Source: Panicum virgatum (taxonomy: Eukaryota; Streptophyta; Magnoliopsida; Poales; Poaceae). Taken from it: DNA of 64,000 bases. Location of the stretch: assembly GCF_016808335.1 (NCBI RefSeq), contig NC_053149.1:38704118-38768117 (forward strand), in the 5' to 3' direction. Below the pieces are notes generated by a model, which worked only from the letters and a program-made list of their open reading frames with translations, had not been told where the DNA came from and searched no databases. Of this stretch, positions 55,270 through 64,000 are shown piece by piece (positions within the stretch are counted from its first letter, which is position 1; every line of letters begins with the position of its first letter). Position numbers and translations under genes: made by a program.

Positions 55270-55894
55270 TCATTCCAGGGTGTCGGAGAGCTCGATGTTC
55301 TTGGCCTCGCACGTGTAGGAGGTCTGCAGATCTCCGTAGACCGAGAGGACCCCCTTTGGAGCTGGCATCTTCAGGAGAAGATACGTGTGGTTGGGGATCG
55401 CCATGAACTTGGCGAGGGAGGGTCTTCCCAGGATGGTGTGGTAGGAGGTCTCAAACTCGGCGACCTCAAAGTTGATGTACTCGGTGCGGTAGTTGTCGCA
55501 GGTGCCGAAGGTGACTGGCAAGGTGGCCCGGCCGATCGGGGTCGACCCGGCTCCGGGGATGATGCCGTAGAAGGCCTGGTCGGATGGGACCAGGGAGGTC
55601 ATGTCGTAGCCCATGCTCTCCAACGTGCTGGTGAAGATGATGTCGAGGGCGCTCCCACCGTCGACGAGTACTTTGGCCAGGCGGACCTGACTAACCACCG
55701 GGCTGACCACGAGGGGGTAGGCACCTGGCCTGGGCAAGTGAACCCAGTGGTCGTGGCAGTCGAAGGTGATCGGCGTTTCTGACCACCGCAGGGGTTCAAC
55801 CGGGTGTTTGAACACCAGGTTGACTTCGCGATCATCTAGCTTGAGCTTACGCTGGCATGATGGCATGCTGGGGCCGCCGAATATAAAGTTGACG
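55270..55894 (-). pseudogene. Tat protease
   Basis: Starts in the VNFIFGGPSMP region, where the nested element has entered, and continues with FKHPVEPLRWSETPITFD and retropepsin core VLVDGGSALDIIFTSTLESMG (catalytic Asp in DGGS, about 55670), then SYHTILGRPSLAKFMAIPNHTYLLLKMP. It ends at TGA 55270-55272, and further stops separate it from RT. The frame seen beyond 55894 is read-through into the nested LTR and is accidental. Confidence 0.88.
55890..55894. repeat. Nested element target-site duplication, left (TGACG)
   Basis: TGACG matches 60679-60683; both directly abut the LTR ends as defined. Confidence 0.88.
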
Positions 55895-57068
55895 TAATGG
55901 GGACATGGGTTCCTGATCTTCAATTAGGTTCTGGATAACTCTCGTTGTATGCGGAGTGAGACACACTGATCCGGCTTCAGATCCTAAGACCCGAATCCAG
56001 GAATCTTAGCACCACAACTTCTCTTGTTATCAACCGTGTCACAACCCGGTTGACCTCGACAAGAAGGCTAATACCTGCAAGTGCAACGAAGAACACAAGC
56101 AAAAACTCGAAAGAATGCAGCTCAAATGAAGTGACTCTGCAAATGAATGATTAATCTCACGAGTTGGGGTCTCACAAACCGATGAACGGCAACAACTGTT
56201 CTTGATAGAATGAATCTAAGCAAAACCCAAACCCTAACGATGTGGCGGCAGCTGTTAATGAAGACCCTAGGGTCGTAGAGGGACCCCTGGACGCGCCCCA
56301 ACTGGGCTCCAACACGATACACGGACCATCGGCCCAAAAACAGTGACGCAGCACCGGGACAGATTCTGGAAGTCAAGTTCCTCGGACGATTCCTGTCGAC
56401 TCATAATGTTTTTGGGCCTGATACCAGTGCCATTGGAAGCATCTTGGAATTACCTTTCCAACCATATAATGTGCGCCCAAATCCGATCCCGTATGCGACC
56501 GTGGCGTCCGTTTTAGTGCGGGCTGTTCCTGGAGTCCGAAACTGACTCGAACTCGAATTCGATTGGGCCTCCAACTTGGGTTGGAACGCCCTTGCTGGCC
56601 TCCTAAGGAGGTGGCCAAGGTGGAGGACGTCCAAGGGACTCCTTGGTGTGTCTCCCACCTCCTTTGGGGATGCTCCAACTTGGGCCAGGATCTCAAAGAT
56701 GAACAACAAGCCCATGACGACGATGTAGCTTCCAGCAGAAACAACGGCAGAATGTCTTGATGATTTGAAGACCTTGCCGACAAGATATTGAGGTGGGACT
56801 AGATCTATTTGAAAGATTATCAAATAAGCTTTCCATCAAGAGCTCATGGACCTCAATCGCTCTCCGGATGACCGAGTTATGACCTTCGCAATGATTCACT
56901 ATCGGTCTACCGACGAACCGAAAGTTCAACTTTACATTTGTGCCTACAATCAAATAGTGACATGTACATGTGGAACCAAGTGAATTATACCATAAATCAC
57001 AATGCAAAGGTAGGAGCAAGCTCACCTTATAAGCAATGGTCGTATCCGAAGGTGTCATGTCCTCATCA
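55895..57068 (-). repeat. 3' LTR of the nested non-autonomous element
   Basis: Plus strand TAATGGGGACATGGG ... GTCCTCATCA. Collinear with 59508-60678, with about 4-9% differences by eye, highest at the TAATGGGG end. Confidence 0.9.
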
Positions 57069-57081
57069 TCCTCCCCTTCTT
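57069..57081 (-). other. Polypurine tract of the nested element
   Basis: AAGAAGGGGAGGA on the minus strand directly before the 3' LTR. Confidence 0.85.
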
Positions 57082-57697
57082 GACAACAAACCGTCCTCGG
57101 TTTGAGCTTAGTTGGAGGACAGGTTGTTGGTAGTAACCAATATCGCTCCCCTTCTTGAAAGTTAACATGTTTCTTTAAAATAAAACTAGAGAATCTCCAC
57201 ATGATATTATTATCGATATTGCAGCCCTCTATTTGGTCATATTGATGCACACCAAAAGGAGAATTCAGATTTGAACAAATATAAACTCGGTGTACCATGT
57301 AGTCTTCTTTACAATTATATTTGCCCATAAAGTGATATGTACATCGAAATAACCATGGCAATCCAACACTTTTAAATTTCTCCTCCAAACTACTAAGAGC
57401 GCACAAAGTATCAAACTCTATATAACCCAAAGTATTTAAAGAAAACAACAATTTACATTCATCCTTTTCTATAGCAATTGGAATCAAATGTTTATATTTA
57501 GCATAAGTCTTTGGTTCCAAAACAAAAGGATCAGTTTTCTTCACAAGTTGTGGCACAGGGATAAACATAGAACTATCACACAACTCTTCTTTATCACACA
57601 AATCAGTAGAATATTCATCATGTGACAAAGCCAATTCTGATTTGGTGTCCACTAAATGTTGCTCTATTGTAGCATGAGTGGTGGACAATTTCAGCAC
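57069..57697 (-). CDS. Orphan ORF of the nested element (about 209 residues before the LTR)
   Basis: Open from ATG 57697 (MLKLSTTHATIEQHLVDTK) through the polypurine tract (CCQEGEDDED) and on into the LTR, where it stops at 56693. It is rich in Cys, Tyr and His in the middle (WLFRCTYHFMGKYNCKEDYMVHRVYIC), followed by WRFSSFILKKHVNFQEGERYWLL. I do not recognise a domain. Short cysteine/histidine-rich orphan ORFs ending just before the polypurine tract are common in grass gypsy derivatives, so it may be a remnant of a pol C-terminus. The start codon choice is uncertain; the frame has no stop over 335 codons. Confidence 0.55.
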
Positions 57698-57934
57698 ATC
57701 AAGAGAGCTCTTACCTGAGACAATTACCTATTCATTCTCTATCACCTTGTCTTCTTTTTTAGATACATGCTGCAAAATATTAGTTCCAACAGAAGACAAA
57801 GCGGTATCTTTATTTTACAAAATCAGATTTAGAGGAAGGCACTGTAACATCTGAAATAATCCATTCTTTTCTAAAAGGCTCATTCTTTCTTCTCTCTGCT
57901 CTTTCAAGATCAGCTTCTAAAATTTCAGTTGCGG
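57698..57934. other. Short spacer between the two nested-element ORFs
   Basis: Minus-strand frames here are interrupted by stops but contain HVSKKEDKVIENE-like wording, so the two ORFs may once have been continuous. Confidence 0.4.
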
Positions 57935-58375
57935 TCATAGATTTAAGTGTAATTTTTCTACCATTGTAGTTGAAAGAATATTTGCAACCTTTTTATGTAC
58001 CACATTATTTATATTAATCCATGGCGTTCCTAGCAACAAATGACATGCTTGCATGGGTACTATATCAAAATCAGCACTACTCTTGTAAAAACCAATGCTA
58101 AATTCAATATGTGTAAATTCAGTTACCTTAACCTTATCGTAAGAATTTACCCATTGCATATAGTATGGATGTGGATGTGGCTTTGTGGTCAGACCAAGCT
58201 TCTCAACCAGCTCTAAACTTGCAAGGTTGTTGCAAGTCTCACCATCAATGATGACTCGGCAACGTCGCTCCATCACAGCAAAGAAAGTCTGGAACAAATT
58301 GTTGAATTGATTTTGCTCCACTTTCTCCAGTTGAGAACTTAGCACTCGTCGACCAATCTCAGTGTTTCCTGACAT
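57935..58375 (-). CDS. Retropepsin-like protease ORF of the nested element
   Basis: 146 residues from ATG 58375 (MSGNTEIGRRVLSSQLEKV). After a glutamine-rich stretch comes the retropepsin fold: catalytic region RVIIDGETCNNLASLELVEKL (D-G-E where D-[TS]-G or D-G-G is usual), KVTEFTHIEFSIG, and the C-terminal FDIVPMQACHLLLGTPW hydrophobic-hydrophobic-G motif. The family matches proteases of grass Ty3/gypsy elements (PF08284-like). No gag zinc knuckle precedes it in frame. The reading frame is intact, so it could be translated if transcribed. The DGE triplet makes activity doubtful. Confidence 0.8.
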   Translation of the reverse strand: MSGNTEIGRRVLSSQLEKVEQNQFNNLFQTFFAVMERRCRVIIDGETCNNLASLELVEKLGLTTKPHPHPYYMQWVNSYDKVKVTEFTHIEFSIGFYKSSADFDIVPMQACHLLLGTPWININNVVHKKVANILSTTMVEKLHLNL

Positions 58376-59492
58376 TGTTAGTAAGTAGACAAGAGAAAAT
58401 ACAAAAGGTTATCCCTATCAACTACTATATGTGGATGTGGATGGTGGAAACACAATCTCGCACGTCTTACCAAGCTCTTACAAGTGTTCTTACCAACGCA
58501 AAGCAGTGGATGGTACAACCGGTGGCTGGTTCGTGATACTTATCAAGAGGGTGTGAAACCAAGATTGCAAGATCCTTTGGGTGTACTAATCTGAAGTAAT
58601 ATGTGGATCTTGGGACGCACACAAATGATTAAATATATGTATGTGGCACACAAGTCAGTAACAGATGGAAATATTGAATAAATGTCCCAAAGCACTTGTC
58701 CTAGTTGCTGGCCTATACGTGTTCCTAGCACCAATTTGTGATAAGCAAGAGAGGGAAACAAGTATGAAAGGTAGCAACGAACAAGGACAAGACAAAAGGC
58801 ACCACAAACAAATAGAGCTATTGGCTATTGCTCATGTGCTCCTCTTTTCTTGTTTTTTCTTCATTCACTATTTTTCTTTTTTTCTCAACCTTTTTTTTGC
58901 TCTTATACTTTTGATATATTTTTTTTCTAGAAAGGAGCACACAAGAACAAACCACAAAAAATATGAGCTCAATTGGATAAAAGATGTGGTCTATGCAAAA
59001 TCAGGATTGTGCTCTCAAATGCATGCCAAACTTGTCGGCCCCGAAACTCAGTTTTTCTGATCAAATTTCGCAATTCTAATTTTTGCGAACCTAGAAAGGC
59101 TAGGATGAAACGGGTCTAAAATTTTCTGTAGATCTCCGTAGATATAAAGTTTGCACCTTTTCGAGTTCGGACGCAAAAGTTATGATTGTTTTATGGAAGG
59201 CATACGAATCAGGATGTTATATGGATGAAAGATGCGGATCTAAAGGATGGTGATGGCAAGGGTTGATGGAAAACAAAGAGGGATCACACAAATTAGACTA
59301 AAACACGATCTAAACCAGCAACAAGACCTTGACCTAGGACAAAAACTCAACACTACGAACTCTGAAACCGAAATATGCAAAGGCTATGGCGCGGATGGTT
59401 TTAGGTAGGAAACAAATATGGCGGTGGACTATGGGACGAAGGCAAAAACACTCAAACTAAAGGATAGATGTAAACCTAACGGTGTACCTGAA
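58376..59492. other. Leader of the nested element
   Basis: About 1.1 kb between primer site and the protease ORF. No gag is recognisable. A T-rich tract (58845-58930) produces a hydrophobic plus-strand frame of 131 codons that I regard as spurious. Confidence 0.6.
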
Positions 59493-59505
59493 GCTCTGAT
59501 TACCA
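59493..59505 (-). other. Primer binding site of the nested element
   Basis: TGGTAATCAGAGC on the minus strand equals the initiator tRNA-Met complement with one inserted A, 2 nt from the LTR. Confidence 0.85.
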
Positions 59506-59507
59506 AA

Positions 59508-60678
59508 TAATGGGGACGTGGGTTTCCGATCTTCCGTCAGGTTCTAGATAACTCTCGTTGTAGGCGGAGCGAGACACACCGATCCGGCTTCAGATCCTAA
59601 GACCCGAATCCAGCAATCTTAGCACCACAACTCCTCTGGTTATCAATCGTGTCACAACCCAGTTGACCTCGCCAAGAAGGCTACCTACAAGCGCAACGAA
59701 GAACACAAGTAAGAACTCGAAAGAACGCAGCTCAAATGAAGTGACTCTTCAGATGAATGATTAATCTCACGAGTTGGGGTCTCACAAACCGATGAACGGC
59801 GACAATTGTTCTTGATAGAATAAATCTAAGCAAAACCCAAACCCTAATAATGTGGTGGCGGCTGTTAAAGAAGACCCTAGGGTCGTGGAGGGACCCCTGG
59901 ACGCGCCCCAATTGGGCTCCAACATGATACACGGACCATCGGCCCAAAAACAGTGACGCAGCACTGGGACAGATTCTGGACATCAACTTCCTTGGATGAT
60001 TCCCATCGACTCTGAATGTATTTCGGCCTGAGACCAGATCCATTGGAAGCTTCTTGGAATTATCTTTCCAACCATATAAAGTGCGCCCAAATCCGAGCCT
60101 GTATACGACCGTGGAGTCCGTTTTAGTGCAGGCTGTTCCTGGAGTCCGAAACTAACTCGAGCTCGAATTCGATTGGGCCTCCAACTTGGGTTGGAACGCC
60201 CTTGCTGGCCTCATAAGGAGGTGGCCAAGGTGGAGGACATCCAAGCGACTCCTTGGTGTGTCTCCCACCTCCTTTGGGGGTGCTCCAACTTGGGCCAGGA
60301 TCCCAAAGATGAACAACAAGCCCATGACGACGATGTAGCTTCTGGCAGAAACAACGGCAGAATGTCTTGATGATTTGAAGACTTTGCCGATGAGATATTG
60401 AGGTGGGACCAGATCTATTTGAAAGATTATCAAATAAGCTTTCCATCAAGAGCTCATGGACCGCAATCGCACTCCGGATGACCGAATTATGACCTTCGCA
60501 ATGATTCACTATCGATCTACCGATGAACCGAAAGTTCAACTTTAAATTTTTGCCTACAATCAAATAGTGACATGCACATGTGGAACCAAGTGAATTATAC
60601 CATAAATCACAATGCAAAGGTAGGATCAAGCTCACCTGATAAGCAATGGTCATATCCGCAGGTGTCATGTCCTCATCA
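59508..60678 (-). repeat. 5' LTR of the nested non-autonomous element
   Basis: Plus strand TAATGGGGACGTGGG ... GTCCTCATCA. It is preceded by the primer site on the inner side and followed by TGACG on the outer side. Confidence 0.9.
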
Positions 60679-60683
60679 TGACG
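60679..60683. repeat. Nested element target-site duplication, right (TGACG)
   Basis: TGACG directly after the LTR end ...CTCATCA; matches 55890-55894. Confidence 0.88.
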
Positions 60684-60697
60684 GCCCTGTCTTCTTC

Positions 60698-63128
60698 CTA
60701 CAAGTTCCCTGGGGAATCTTCCCTCTGCTCGTCGTCGTCTCGCCTGGGTGAGTTTCGCCTCTGTGGGCGCCCCCGGGTGGTTCTGGAACCACTCGGCCTG
60801 TCGCAGTCGTTGCGGCTGGGTCGCTTGGAGTCATCGTCCTTGATGACGTCGTTGGAGAGTGCTCGGCACTCCCGGGTGGTATGGTTTGCGTCCTTGTGCC
60901 AAGGACACTTGCCATCCAGGAGCCGGTCCAGGTCCGCTTGGTTGAGGGTGGAGCGAAACTGGAACCTTTCGGCGACGGCAACGGTGTTCTCGGTTCCACG
61001 CTTGCGGTCCCGGTTCTTGGATGACTCGGCGCGGTCGTGCTTCTTCCCGTGACGAGGTGGACGATCGTCACGCTGGCGTTCCGGGCGGTTGTCCCGCTGA
61101 GAGGGATGCTCAGAGGAGTCGTTCTTGGTCTTGTGCCAGCGATGGGCTCGCTCAGCGTCTTCCATGTCAGCGTGCTTGTTGACGACCGTCATCTTGTCGC
61201 CCACGGTCTTGGGGTTGCTCTCGAACATCTTCCTCCATGGTTCGATGCTATGGAGGCCTTGGTGGAAGTGGTGGATAACGTCCCTGTCATCAACCTCCGT
61301 AATGGTATTACGGTTAGTGAAGTACCTCTTGATGTAGTCACGGAGGGACTCGTTAGGTTGTTGGATGACGCTGGCCAGATCCCATCTGGTTTTGGGACCC
61401 GGGCAGGATGCCTGGTAGTACTGGACGAAGGCGCTGCAGAGATCTTGCCAGCTGTTGATGGAGCCGGCAGGGAGCGTTTCAAGCTAGTTGAGGGCGTGGC
61501 GACCCATCATGACTGGGAAGTAGGCAGCCATGATGTCATTGTCGCCGCAAGCGGCTCGGACTACGATGGAGTAGGTGCGCAGCCACGTCTTGGGGTCCGA
61601 CTCACCGTCGTACTTCTCGATCCCAGTTGGCTTGAAGGTGGCGGGCCACTGGATGGCCCGAAGCCGGTTAGAGAAGGCGGAGAAGCCGTCGAGGTCGTTG
61701 CCGGGTTCGTAGTCGCGACGAGGTCGACGCGGGGGGTTGTTGCCTCGGCAGCCGCGGTTCTGGCGGTCGGCATCAGGGGCACCGTGTTCCTTGTCGTACT
61801 GGTGACGTCGCTCGCGTTCGGCGGCGTCGCGGTCGCAGTGATGGTTGTTGATGCGCGGGCGCAGATCTTGTTGGTTGAGTTGACGACGAAGATCGTTCTG
61901 GTTGACCTCCTCTTCGTCGTCGCCATGGGGTCGCGTCGAGTGATGACTCGACTGGGCGCGATAGGCCGAGTTGTCCTTGCATAGCTGCTGAGCTTGCGTG
62001 GCAGCCACATGCAGATGAGCGCAAGCCTTGACGATCTCGGGGGTCTCCTGGAGACCCTCGACTACCTGGAACACCGCGGCAAGGTTGGCCGACGGTGTGG
62101 CGAAGACGTCTTGGCCGTTGTAGTCGAGGATGAAGTCGGCATCGAGGTTACGCGGTCGGATCGGGGAGTGCCGGTTCCTGGGGTTGCGACGGTCGGCGTT
62201 CTCCAGGTCGTGCTCGGCCCGGTGAATGGCCGCGTCGTTGCGCCTCATGTCGGCGCGGACCTCGTTGCGTCGGAGTCATTGTGCCTTCTCCTCGTCGGTC
62301 TCGTTTTCACGAGTGTCGGAGTCGTCGGAGACGACGAAGATCCGGCGATGCTCTATCGCCGAAGAGCGGTTGGGTGGGACGGTGAACGAATCGTCTTGAA
62401 AGCCGAGTTCCGTTCCCGAAGCCGAGTCAGATCGGATCTGACCTAGGGTAGCCAGGTCGGAGAGTCGCACTCGAATCTGATTCGAGTATGTTGTAGCGGC
62501 GTTGCGGAGTCCAAAGGGGACTCGATCCGAGTCGTTGCGATGTCAAAGCGCGCCCTCGCCGAGTCTGATGCACTCGGCGATGGATCTGCTGACTCGATCT
62601 ATCTGGGAGATGAAGTCGTCAGTAGATCTGGCAGGGCGACGGGTCACCCTGGAAGGGGTGACCATCACCTCGGGTTTGGGAACTCGAGGTGTGCCAGATC
62701 TCGGGGTGGCCAGATCGGATTTGGTCCTGGTGGAGACACTGCCGAGTCCGCGGAGGATTCGGTCAGGATCATCTGAGTTCGCCAAGTTGGATACACTCGG
62801 CGATGGATCTACCGACGCAGTCTATCTGGAAGATCAGATCGTCAGCAGATTCAGCAGGGCGACGGTTCACCCTGACTGGCGTGGTCGTCACGTTGAAGTT
62901 CTTGAATTCGGGAATCCGAGAAGTGACGGAAGCCTGGGGGTCAGATCGGATCTAACCCCGGCGAAGACGTCACCCCCGACGGCTGAGGGGCCGGAGGTGG
63001 GGTTCCTGGGAACTGTGACCTCCAGGAAGCTCCCAAAGGTGAAGGAGAAGCCGACTGTCGTCTCCATCTGGGCAGTGACGCTGGCGGAGAAGACGATGCC
63101 GGTGTTAGCTGCCATTGAACTCGACATA
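60698..63128 (-). pseudogene. Tat gag
   Basis: Begins MSSSMAANTGIVFSAS at 63128, 13 nt after the primer site. A long, poorly conserved and frameshifted N-terminal part covers 62900-62280. The core frame 62248-61484 has EKYDGESDPKTWLRTYSIVVRAA (capsid-like, PF03732 type), continuing at 61483-61229 and 61228-60698 with SLRDYIKRYFTNRN, DRDVIHHFHQGL, a basic Arg/Lys/Asp stretch and a CCHC-like knuckle, KCPWHKDANHTTRECRAL. TGA at 62276-62278, TAG near 61481-61483 and TAG at 60698-60700 interrupt it; protease continues in the same frame beyond the nested element. A 315-codon plus-strand frame opposite it is a shadow. Confidence 0.88.
62566..62900. repeat. Diverged direct repeat (about 218 bp period) in the Tat gag N-terminal region
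   Basis: The phrase CACTCGGCGATGGATCT occurs at about 62570 and 62790, each followed by a similar TCTATCTGG...AGA and GGCAGGGCGACGG/AGCAGGGCGACGG wording. It adds length variation to the gag N-terminus. Confidence 0.7.
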
Positions 63129-63140
63129 TGAGCCCTGAGT

Positions 63141-63158
63141 CCCCTACCTGGCACGCCA
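63141..63158 (-). other. Primer binding site of the Tat element
   Basis: TGGCGTGCCAGGTAGGGG on the minus strand, 2 nt from the LTR end CCGACA. The wording is typical of Tat-type grass elements; I do not name the tRNA. Confidence 0.75.
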
Positions 63159-63160
63159 AT

Positions 63161-63655
63161 TGTCGGATTGCTATTCCGGCCAGTCCACCAGGGGTGTACC
63201 CGGCGGTAGAGTTTCAAGAGGGGGATCTCATGACCAAGAGCTCGATGGTAACACGAAGACGCAGGGACTTAGACAAGTTCGGGCCGCGATGAGCATAATA
63301 CCCTACGTCCTGTGTTTGGGGTTGTATTAGGGTTTGTGGAATGCTGCGAAAAGAAGAAGTCTCTATGGGTCTTCCCACGTCTCCTTTATATAGACTAGGA
63401 GCCGTAGGGGTACAAGGAAGATATGCTCGGGTTGTTTTACAAGGAAGGAGGTCGGTTAAGATCCCTAGATATCCGGGCTTCTAGCAGGAGCCTCTCATCT
63501 TGATCTACTGAAGATCCTTTCCGCGCACAGCCGAGTCCTGTACACCGAGTAGTCATAACCGAGTCACCGAGTATGGTAGTCTCCCGGGTTCGGGGACCCC
63601 ACTCGGCAGAGAGGTACATAGATCTACCTCCGTCAGTGTGGTTGTGTGCTGTGTC
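63161..63655 (-). repeat. Tat 5' LTR (outer border approximate)
   Basis: The plus strand starts TGTCGGATTGC at 63161 beside the primer site. The outer end is placed at GTGTCACA (about 63655) by its CA terminus. A minus-strand TATATAAA box lies at 63385-63392. The partner LTR is absent, so the length of about 0.5 kb is not confirmed. Confidence 0.7.
63385..63392 (-). promoter_or_regulatory. Probable TATA box of the Tat LTR
   Basis: TATATAAA on the minus strand within the LTR, upstream of the expected transcript start. Confidence 0.6.
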
Positions 63656-64000
63656 ACATTACCATGTTTATAATCTATCATGACTGACCCCTGTCAGAGT
63701 TATGTCTATTGCATAAGGAACGTTGTCATGGTTATTACTAAGTATAGTACCTTTGCCAGTGCCATTCTTTGGGAAAAATATAAATAACGATACCCGAATA
63801 CTCACGGATGAAATGCTACAACGGTATATCCGTGTGCTTGCGGATCCTTTCTGTAATCGTTAAGTTATACCTGACTAACATTTCTGGTGCCATTGCACGG
63901 AAACTAACAACTCCTAGTGGCGATGCAAAGAAATGTCAACAAGCATTTCTGGCGCCGTTGCCAGAAAACTAACAACACCTGGTGGCGACACTAAGAAATG
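63656..64000. mobile_element. Start of another, unclassified LTR-type repeat
   Basis: No frame. The wording (GGTATATCCGTGTGCTTGCGGAT, followed by TTTCTGGCGCCGTTGCC) resembles the LTR end and TGGCGCCGTTGCC-type primer sites of some grass LTR elements in plus orientation. It contains two 57 bp units. Confidence 0.4.
63879..64000. repeat. Two 57 bp units bounded by CATTTCT...AGAAATG
   Basis: 63879-63935 and 63944-64000, 8 bp apart, each starting CATTTCTGG and ending AGAAATG (7 bp inverted ends) with TGGYGCCRTTGC and AACTAACAAC inside. The second ends at the window edge, so more copies may follow. Confidence 0.85.

Larger units (their letters stand above)
55895..60678 (-). mobile_element. Non-autonomous LTR retrotransposon with protease but no RT, nested in Tat
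   Basis: LTRs 55895-57068 and 59508-60678 (about 1.17 kb) start TGATGAGGACATGACACC and end GTCCCCATTA on the minus strand. TGACG flanks both sides (55890-55894, 60679-60683). A primer site (59493-59505) and polypurine tract (57069-57081) are present. The 2.4 kb inside holds one retropepsin-like frame (58375-57935) and one orphan frame (57697-about 57069), with no RT, RNase H or integrase. It must have relied on enzymes from another element. Removing it restores the gag-to-protease reading of the Tat element. Confidence 0.9.
50144..63655 (-). mobile_element. Tat/Retand-type Ty3/gypsy element, 3' LTR missing, split by a nested element
   Basis: Minus strand order: 5' LTR (63161-about 63655), primer site, gag (63128-60698), nested element (55895-60678), protease, RT, first RNase H, second RNase H, integrase (to about 51900), and then an antisense spliced ORF (50167-51441, plus strand). 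The second RNase H and the antisense ORF between integrase and the 3' LTR are hallmarks of the Tat lineage. No 3' LTR is present before the copia gag at 50143, so the 3' end is deleted. Confidence 0.9.

Noticed and set aside
55006..55782. 258-codon plus-strand open frame
   Set aside because: Antisense to the Tat protease and RT start; no domain, explained by the GC-rich sense frame.
55895..55923. Start of the Tat protease ORF at 55923 (MKIRNPCPH...)
   Set aside because: These residues are encoded by the end of the nested LTR; the host reading enters from gag across the TGACG site.
58665..59060. 131-codon plus-strand frame with a hydrophobic segment (possible membrane protein)
   Set aside because: The hydrophobic part is translated from a T-rich tract in the untranslated leader of the nested element; no homologous wording and wrong strand.
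61037..61984. 315-codon plus-strand open frame
   Set aside because: It lies exactly opposite the Tat gag core, whose protein has clear gag motifs; its Val/Leu/Gly-rich product shows no domain. It is a shadow of codon composition.
1..64000. tRNA or rRNA genes, or a host coding gene
   Set aside because: I looked for tRNA-like cloverleaf wording and for multi-exon host proteins; the only tRNA-related matches are primer binding sites and every recognisable protein belongs to a transposable element.

Overview
The window reads as repeat-rich intergenic DNA of a grass nuclear genome. The support is a CACTA element with the subterminal GCCGTGTGC repeats familiar from grasses, grass-type Ty3/gypsy and Ty1/copia lineages, L1-type LINEs, GT-AG introns, and very GC-rich blocks inside LTRs. 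I see no intact host gene, no tRNA or rRNA gene and no bacterial-type feature. Almost every base that can be explained belongs to a transposable element, and the elements are nested.

Layout: (1) 1-5074, internal region and probable 5' LTR of a decayed Ty3/gypsy element on the minus strand. (2) 5085-5320, a remnant of a LINE-type RNase H domain, followed by about 1.6 kb I cannot assign. (3) 6933-16658, a structurally complete 9.7 kb CACTA transposon with TAC target-site duplications (TSDs), carrying a TNP2-type transposase gene and a second, TnpA-like gene, both multi-exon and both broken by stop codons. (4) 16759-17354, a 5'-truncated LINE with an 18 bp TSD, then a perfect 75 bp tandem duplication, a hairpin and a GC-rich repeat block. 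(5) 18964-33240, an L1-type LINE apparently split by an Athila-like Ty3/gypsy element. That element has lost its 5' end and carries a 3.4 kb solo LTR (TSD CCAAG) inside its integrase domain. (6) 33598-46986, a nearly complete 13.4 kb Tekay/Del-type chromovirus on the minus strand with 3.8 kb LTRs and TSD GATTG, inserted in an older copia leader fragment. (7) 46992-50143, a copia LTR, primer site, leader and broken gag on the plus strand. (8) 50167-about 63655, a Tat/Retand-type Ty3/gypsy element on the minus strand with two RNase H domains and a spliced antisense coiled-coil ORF. It is split by a 4.8 kb non-autonomous LTR element (TSD TGACG). (9) 63656-64000, the start of another repeat with two 57 bp units.

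How the parts relate: these are layers of insertion, not a cooperating locus. LTR pairs compared by eye suggest the Tekay insertion is young (about 2% difference) and the non-autonomous element in Tat is older (several percent). Five of the stops in the Tekay gag-pol frame can each be explained by a C-to-T change in a CHG context, the kind of decay expected from heavy plant DNA methylation. The most unusual items are the RT-less, protease-only LTR element with TG...TA termini, the antisense spliced ORF of the Tat element, and the recurring GGCCGGCC palindromes of the Athila-like element. I found no convincing new cellular system.
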